DNA of 64,000 bases, taken from Cyathus striatus. Lineage: Eukaryota; Basidiomycota; Agaricomycetes; Agaricales; Nidulariaceae. Below the pieces are notes generated by a model. It saw only the letters and a program-made list of their open reading frames with translations. It ran no database searches and was not told where the DNA came from. Below are positions 59,351 through 64,000 of this stretch, in pieces; the first letter of the stretch is position 1, and the number at the start of each line of letters is the position of its first letter. Where the stretch lies: the NCBI GenBank assembly GCA_025738555.1, contig JAOVFP010000009.1, positions 1,922,001-1,986,000 of the forward strand, read 5' to 3'. A program made the position numbers and the translations under genes.

Positions 59351-59659
59351 TAGACATAACCGCTGACTATGTCACATGTCATCGCTGTCACTGGCCGTCG
59401 GTGACCGGTGACTGGTGCCGGTGACGCGTCACCACTGTGCTTCTCACCGTTGTCACTCTCCACCCCCACCATCGTCACTCCTCACCCCTACTCGGGTCTC
59501 TCATCCTTCGCCACCTCGCTCGACGACAACACCCACGTTTCGTCGCCTCCCCTCGTCCCTCACCACCTCGCTCGACGGCAACGTTGCCACGTCAACGCCC
59601 GCGCTTCGCCGCCCCCCCTCGTCCCTCGCCGCCTCGCCTTGCAAATGACGAGCGCGCGG

Positions 59660-60000
59660 CTTCTCTCCTCCCCTTGCACCTCGTCTGGCAAATGACGAGG
59701 TGCCGTTCGTCCTCCTCCCCCTGCACCTCGTCTCGCAAGTGACGAGGTGGTGCTCGTCTTCCCCCCCCTTGCACCTCGTCTGGCAAACGACGCGGTGCTG
59801 CTCGTCTTCCCCCCCCTTGCACCTCGTCTGGCAAACGACAAGGTGCCGCTGTCATCCCCCCCCTTGCACCTCGTCTGGCAAACGACGAGGTGCCGTTCGT
59901 CCTCCGCCCCCTGCACCTCATCTCGCAAGTGACGAGGTGTTTCGTCTTCTCCCCACCCCCTGCACCTCGTCTGGCAAACGACGAGGTGCTGCCGTTCCGC
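59660..60000. repeat. ~61-bp minisatellite, each unit a hairpin
   Basis: About six units of GCACCTCGTCTGGCAAACGA plus GAGGTGC followed by a C/T-rich spacer. GCACCTCGTC and GACGAGGTGC pair with an 8-base loop. Changes between units (CTGG/CTCG, AAATG/AAGTG) keep the stem. The long minus-strand frame here (59560-60588) comes from the periodicity and C/T bias and is not called as a gene. Confidence 0.85.
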
Positions 60001-60009
60001 CTTCAAGCA

Positions 60010-60400
60010 ACAAGGAAGAGCGAAGGAAGGGAAGGGGAAAAGCGAGGAGGGGAGAGCGAGGAGGGGATGAGAGAGGATGTGTGAGCGACGGGAGAGGAGG
60101 GGGAGGAGGGGTGAGCGACGGGAGAGGAGGGAAGGGGATCGGGGGAAGAGGAGGGGAGAGGATAGCGAAGGGAGAGGATAGTGAAGGGAGAGGATAGCGA
60201 AGGGAGAGGATAGCGAAGGGAGAGGATAGTGAAGGGAAGGGGAGGGGGAGGGGAGGGGGTGTGGCAATGGTGTCGCCATCTCACTGCCGTAGCGAAGGAT
60301 GGAGAGGGATAGCAAAGGATGGAGAGGGATAACGAGGGATGGGGAGGGACAGTGAGGGATGGGGACAGCGAGGGAGGGAAGGGGACGGTGACGGATCCCA
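60010..60400. repeat. Purine-rich tract with 16-17 bp repeats
   Basis: Repeats of GGGAGAGGATAGCGAA (60160-60240) and GATGGAGAGGGATAGCAAAG (60290-60350) occur within a nearly uninterrupted purine strand. Frames on both strands are low-complexity shadows. Confidence 0.8.
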
Positions 60401-60748
60401 TCGTCGCCCCCTTCGACGTCCTCCCCCTTGACGCGCGCTACTGCCTGTGTACGCATGTTGTTGCACCCGTTTGCCCCCCCCCCTCTACCCATTGTTGCCC
60501 GCCGTTCAGTATATTGTAGACTAGTGTACTTAGATAGAAATATGTACCATATAGATAGAAAGACAATACATATAGTTATGACATTCATTCAGAGAAGTGC
60601 TACAGTGAGATTCCAGATACAAAGACAATACATAAAATTATGATATTCATTCAGATGTGTTACAGTGAGATTCCTGTTGTCAACAACAGACTTCCCTGAG
60701 AGCTCATTTATATTTATGTATGATCGCTTGCTATCGAAGTTTGTATGT

Positions 60749-60776
60749 GTAGGTGATTTCATGTGAAATCGCCTAC
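60749..60776. promoter_or_regulatory. Hairpin upstream of gene A copy 2
   Basis: GTAGGTGATTTCA and TGAAATCGCCTAC form 13-base arms (one G-T pair) around TG, about 290 bases before the gene A start codon, in a region with repeated ATCGCTT/GATCGCTT. Possible binding site; function not shown. Confidence 0.35.
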
Positions 60777-61068
60777 ATCTTATTTTTGTGCTCATCAACG
60801 TTGTGATCGCTTACATTTTTCTCTCACACTTCATTTGCTTAATCAATCAACATTGTCATCGCTCATGCCATTCCCTTATACTATTTATAGATTAGCTGTC
60901 AAATCATGATGTCACATACACAGGAATAAAAATAAATGGTGTGAACATTCTGTTGCCTTTAGATCTTCACATGCCTCATCCCTCTTTCTCTCCCTTACCA
61001 CTATCATCACCACTCATCCACCCACATCCACTCACATCAGAACATATCAGAGCTCACTTCAACATACC

Positions 61069-63480
61069 ATGCCTCCTCGCAGATCTACTAGGAACAAATC
61101 TACCAGTGTTAATGCCACTACAATCAGTGGCAATACTGACAATTCACCAGAACCTTCAAATGCTCGCAAGCGTGCTGTCTCCTCCACTGAAGCTACTACT
61201 CAGCCTGCTAAAAAGAAGGGTAAAAAGGACAGTACTGTAGATGAAGAATCTGAGGGGAACAGTGCTAAGAAGAGGAAGGGAAAGAAGGGAAGAGGACAGT
61301 ATGTAATAATTCACTTATAAAATCACATTTTAATCATTTATATTTCTTTTTCAGTAAATCTGCAACACAACGCATTACTGAAGATGCTAGAGCTGGCTCA
61401 CCAGTTAAGTTAACAAGAGCAGAACAAAATATTGTGGATGATGGCACCTCTGTTGCCCCTCCTAAGCAGATCCGCAATGCGGCTGTTAGTTTGCTTCCTG
61501 CTAGTGAGACTCAAGTTGTTACTAGTGGTCGTATCCGTCGCTCTGAGGTACTTGAAAATGAAAGCACAGAAAGTGAGATCATAAATGAAGATACTAGTGC
61601 TGGTGAAAATGCTAGTAATAACTCCTCTGATAGAAGTGGCAGTGAGTTTGAAGAAGTTAGCTCTAAGCACAACAAGAGCAATAAAGATACTGGTAACCAG
61701 ACCAGCAAGGGTACTCACAACAAAGACAGTGAGGATACTGGTAACCAGACCAGCAAGGATGCTCACAACAAAGACAGTGAGGATACTGGTAACCAGCCCA
61801 GCAAGGATGCTCACAACAAAGACAGTGAGGATACTGGTAACCAGACCAGCAAGGATGCTCACAACAAAGACAGTGGGGATACTAGTAACCAGACCAGCAA
61901 GGATGCTCACAACAAAGACAGTGAGGATACTGGTAACCAGACCAGCAAGGATGCTCACAACAAGAGCAGTGAGAATACTGGTAATCAGACCAGTAAGGAT
62001 AATCACAATGAGAGCAGTGAGAATACTGGTAGTCAGACTAGTAAGGATACTCATAAGGATATGTCCAACATTGAAAGTCTAAGTGAGCATGAGAATGCAG
62101 ATGACCATATAACTGATGTTCACATGGCATCTCCACCAAAGACACAGACTTACAATCTACAAGGATCTTCTCGTGTGACTGGTAAGTATCTAATTTCTCT
62201 AATATATGATAACAAATAACAAGCTATTTAGGTGGATTTATGCGCCATCATGCACAGGGTAATGTTTATAACAGTGCTGACTTTCTGGAAATTGAGAAGC
62301 AGTCAACCTATCTAGAACATGTCAAAGGAATCGTATACCTTTACATTTCAAAGCTAGATCCAACAAATCTGAAGGTTATAAACATGAACTCAATGACTTT
62401 CATTAAGATTCCTGTTTCAGTAAATTCAATGGAACCTGTTATGAAAGGACTGGTAAAGAAATATGAACCTATTGCTGATCCTAATCAGTGGTTTTATGTT
62501 GTTGATAGTGACAGCCCACATTGGCGTCTTTTGGGTAACTTTGAATGTGCTATTGAGGAAAATGAGGAATTTACATGGATTCAGCAAGGAAATTATGTTT
62601 TACATGTATTATGTGTAAGTGATATTTTTATGTATTTTTACAGCTCCAAACTCAACTATACAAATAGTCTTCTTTTCGTCCTTCAGGTCAAGAAGAGTCT
62701 ACACCAATTACATTTCAGTTTCGCTCTGCATCTCTTTCCACTCGCAATCAATCTGTATCAATGGCTCCATCTGCTGTAACAGAAGCTGGTGCTGAGTCTC
62801 AAGTCATTGCTGCCTGTCTTGGTGTCTGTGCAGATGAACTTAGCTGCACATTTGAGGATGGAATTAGAGGCCAATATAAGAAGTACATGCTGGCTCTTAA
62901 GTATCTGGATATATATAACTCAATGGCAAGGAACAACCAATGGCAAGGGAAACCACCAAGAAAGAAGGAAATCATTGACATTTTCCTGTCCTATTCATAC
63001 TTTCAGTCTAATCACTCAAAGCTTTTTACAAAGCTATCAGATTATCCTCTTTTAAGCAAATGGATGGAGGGAAAAGATGATGCTCCATCTGACCTGGAAG
63101 CATGGGGATATGAGAAGTCCCAAAAATATACATTTGAGGACCTTAAGACATTTTATAACAATGGAGGGACACTTGATCCTGACAGAGCAGTAAGAAAGAA
63201 AGTGAAGGGAAAGGGAAAGGGAAAGGGAAAAGTTAAAAGTAAACAGGAGGAGTCAGATGATGAGGAGTCAGATGATGATGATGGTGATGATGATGATGAG
63301 AATGAGGATGATGATGAGGAGGAGGAGGAGGAGGAGGAGGAGGAAATGGAAAAGAATAAGAATAAGAATAATAAGAGAAAGGACAAGCAAATGGAGAAAG
63401 GGAAGAGTAAAGGGAAGGGTAAAGGTAAAGGAAAGGATAAGGAAGTTAAGAAGGCTTCTAAGAAGAAAGCTAAAGAGTAA
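61069..63480 (+). CDS. Gene A, copy 2: charged repeat-rich partner of gene B, apparently open
   Basis: Exons 61069-61298, 61355-62181 and 62232 to about 62607, then a last exon from about 62690 to TAA 63480; one or two introns lie in 62608-62690 and their exact joins are not resolved. Parts: basic N-terminus (MPPRRSTRNKSTS, AKKKGKKD); LTRAEQNIVDDGTSVAPP; eight near-identical 16-residue repeats (SKDAHNKDSEDTGNQT, 48 bp each); a folded middle (WRLLGNFECAIEE, FTWIQQGNY); a helical part (FTKLSDYPLLSKWMEG); and a Lys/Asp/Glu-rich tail. It lies 200 bp upstream of gene B on the same strand. Homology to the minus-strand gene at 32058-36710 covers the N-terminal motif, the middle part and the tail. 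Function unknown; likely nuclear. Confidence 0.7.
61677..62055 (+). repeat. 48-bp coding tandem repeat in gene A copy 2
   Basis: About eight units of a 48-bp repeat encoding SKDAHNKDSEDTGNQT. The first six are almost identical and the last two are diverged (NHNESSENTGSQT). In-frame length keeps the gene open. Copy 1 has different acidic repeats in the corresponding place. Confidence 0.93.
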
Positions 63481-63683
63481 GCTGATTTTATTTTGAATGA
63501 ATTTTTTTTTCATTTTTAAAATGTAGTATAAAATTTGAGATCTTTGTATTCTGTCACATATGCCAAATTCTTATGCATTTATTCCTGCCAAAAAAATGTG
63601 TCTTGTATAGTTTTGTAACTGGATGTTCCACTCTAATGGAATTTGTTCTTATTTTTACAACACTTTGGAGATCTAAAGATTGG

Positions 63684-64000
63684 ATGAATTTTAAGAACCC
63701 AACTATAAATTTGCACATATGGATTATTTTAATAATGTTGCCAGGAGTATCAGCAAACATGCAGCCCTTTCCTGATATATCATTTAAAACTTTTAGCAAA
63801 TTTATCAATAATAATTATAGTTCAGAAATCTCCTTATCAACAGCCTTAGTAATACTATTTACAGTTACACACAACTGTGACTTATTAAGTCTTCATGCAC
63901 GGCAACACAATCCTAGATATCCTCAGGAGAATAATGTACAAATGACTGCTTGGATGCTTACCTTATCTCGAGCTTTACAAGAACAACTTGGGGAGAGATG
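63684..64000 (+). CDS. Gene B, copy 2 (5' part): CxC5/CxC6 KDZ-associated protein
   Basis: Open from ATG 63684 to the window end (105 codons). MNFKNPTINLHIWIILIMLP has the same short hydrophobic N-terminal segment as copy 1, followed by PFPDISFKTFSKFINN, LSTALVILFTVTHNCDLLSL and LHARQHNP, each matching copy 1 (PFPDITFRVFSKFIQK, LATVLTLLFTLTNNVDLLNL, LHARAKNP). The cysteine clusters lie beyond the window. The start is chosen because it precedes the conserved hydrophobic stretch; the frame is open further upstream, so an extra 5' exon is possible. Confidence 0.75.
   Translation, partial: MNFKNPTINLHIWIILIMLPGVSANMQPFPDISFKTFSKFINNNYSSEISLSTALVILFTVTHNCDLLSLHARQHNPRYPQENNVQMTAWMLTLSRALQEQLGER

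Larger units (their letters stand above)
59004..64000 (+). mobile_element. Two-gene KDZ-associated transposon, copy 2 (left part, runs off the window)
   Basis: It starts TTACACTGAGCCATGTGTTC, then subterminal CCGTACGGA/TTCCGTACGGAAT motifs to about 59225. A CpG-rich block (59400-60480), gene A (61069-63480) and gene B (63684 onward) follow on plus. The order CpG-rich block, gene A, gene B is the same as in copy 1 read on its coding strand. The two copies are diverged: proteins are recognisably homologous but DNA is not alignable over most of the length. No disabling stop is seen in the part present. Confidence 0.75.

Noticed and set aside
59560..60588. 342-codon minus frame in the CpG-rich block of copy 2
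   Set aside because: Its content follows from the 61-bp minisatellite and a purine tract, with no non-repetitive domain and opposite strand to genes A and B.

Overview
The window looks like repeat-rich, non-core DNA of a filamentous basidiomycete, most likely an Agaricomycete. The evidence is short introns (about 47-80 bp, GT-AG), a fungal NB-ARC gene with kinesin-light-chain-type TPR repeats, genes of the CxC5/CxC6 class that accompany fungal KDZ (Kyakuja-Dileera-Zisupton) transposons, and PIF/Harbinger, hAT, Tc1/mariner-like and LTR elements nested in one another. No conserved housekeeping gene is visible. The identification comes from gene families only, not from a species-level match.

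Layout. 1-1010: palindromic satellite. 1011-1930: 60-bp minisatellite. 3322-4380: small gene with a decayed end, followed by a Helitron-like terminus. 4573-6720: CpG-rich repeat. 6723-12280: NLR-like gene with 29 TPR units, cut at its 3' end by a solo LTR. 12940-14960: CpG-decayed copies of repeats that are CpG-rich elsewhere. 15991-21691: Harbinger element (transposase, Myb/trihelix-like gene, fragment of the repair gene XPF/RAD1). 22495-27379: Tc1/mariner-like element with ~215-bp inverted repeats, carrying a nested satellite-bearing insertion in an intron. 27725-28854: two MITEs. 28942-39747: a two-gene KDZ-associated element on the minus strand, itself interrupted by a 2.2-kb insertion flanked by 211-bp direct repeats. 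40594-46965: complete hAT element with an open transposase. 46966-53500: CpG-rich repeat mosaic. 53500-58990: CpG-poor decayed DNA with tRNA-derived SINE-like DNA and a second solo LTR. 59004-64000: a second copy of the two-gene KDZ-associated element on the plus strand, cut by the window end.

Two themes connect the regions. First, most transposon genes are broken by TGA where a related or intact frame has arginine, as expected from CGA to TGA change (C to T at CpG). Neighbouring repeat pairs show the same CG to TG/CA change, while some islands stay CpG-rich. Second, a two-gene unit occurs twice: gene A is a charged, repeat-rich protein and gene B is a CxC5/CxC6 cysteine-cluster protein with an RNase-H-like-looking C-terminal part. 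Order, orientation and terminal motif (TTACACT) are conserved. This is the best candidate here for a poorly described mobile system. All positions were read by eye; no database search was run.
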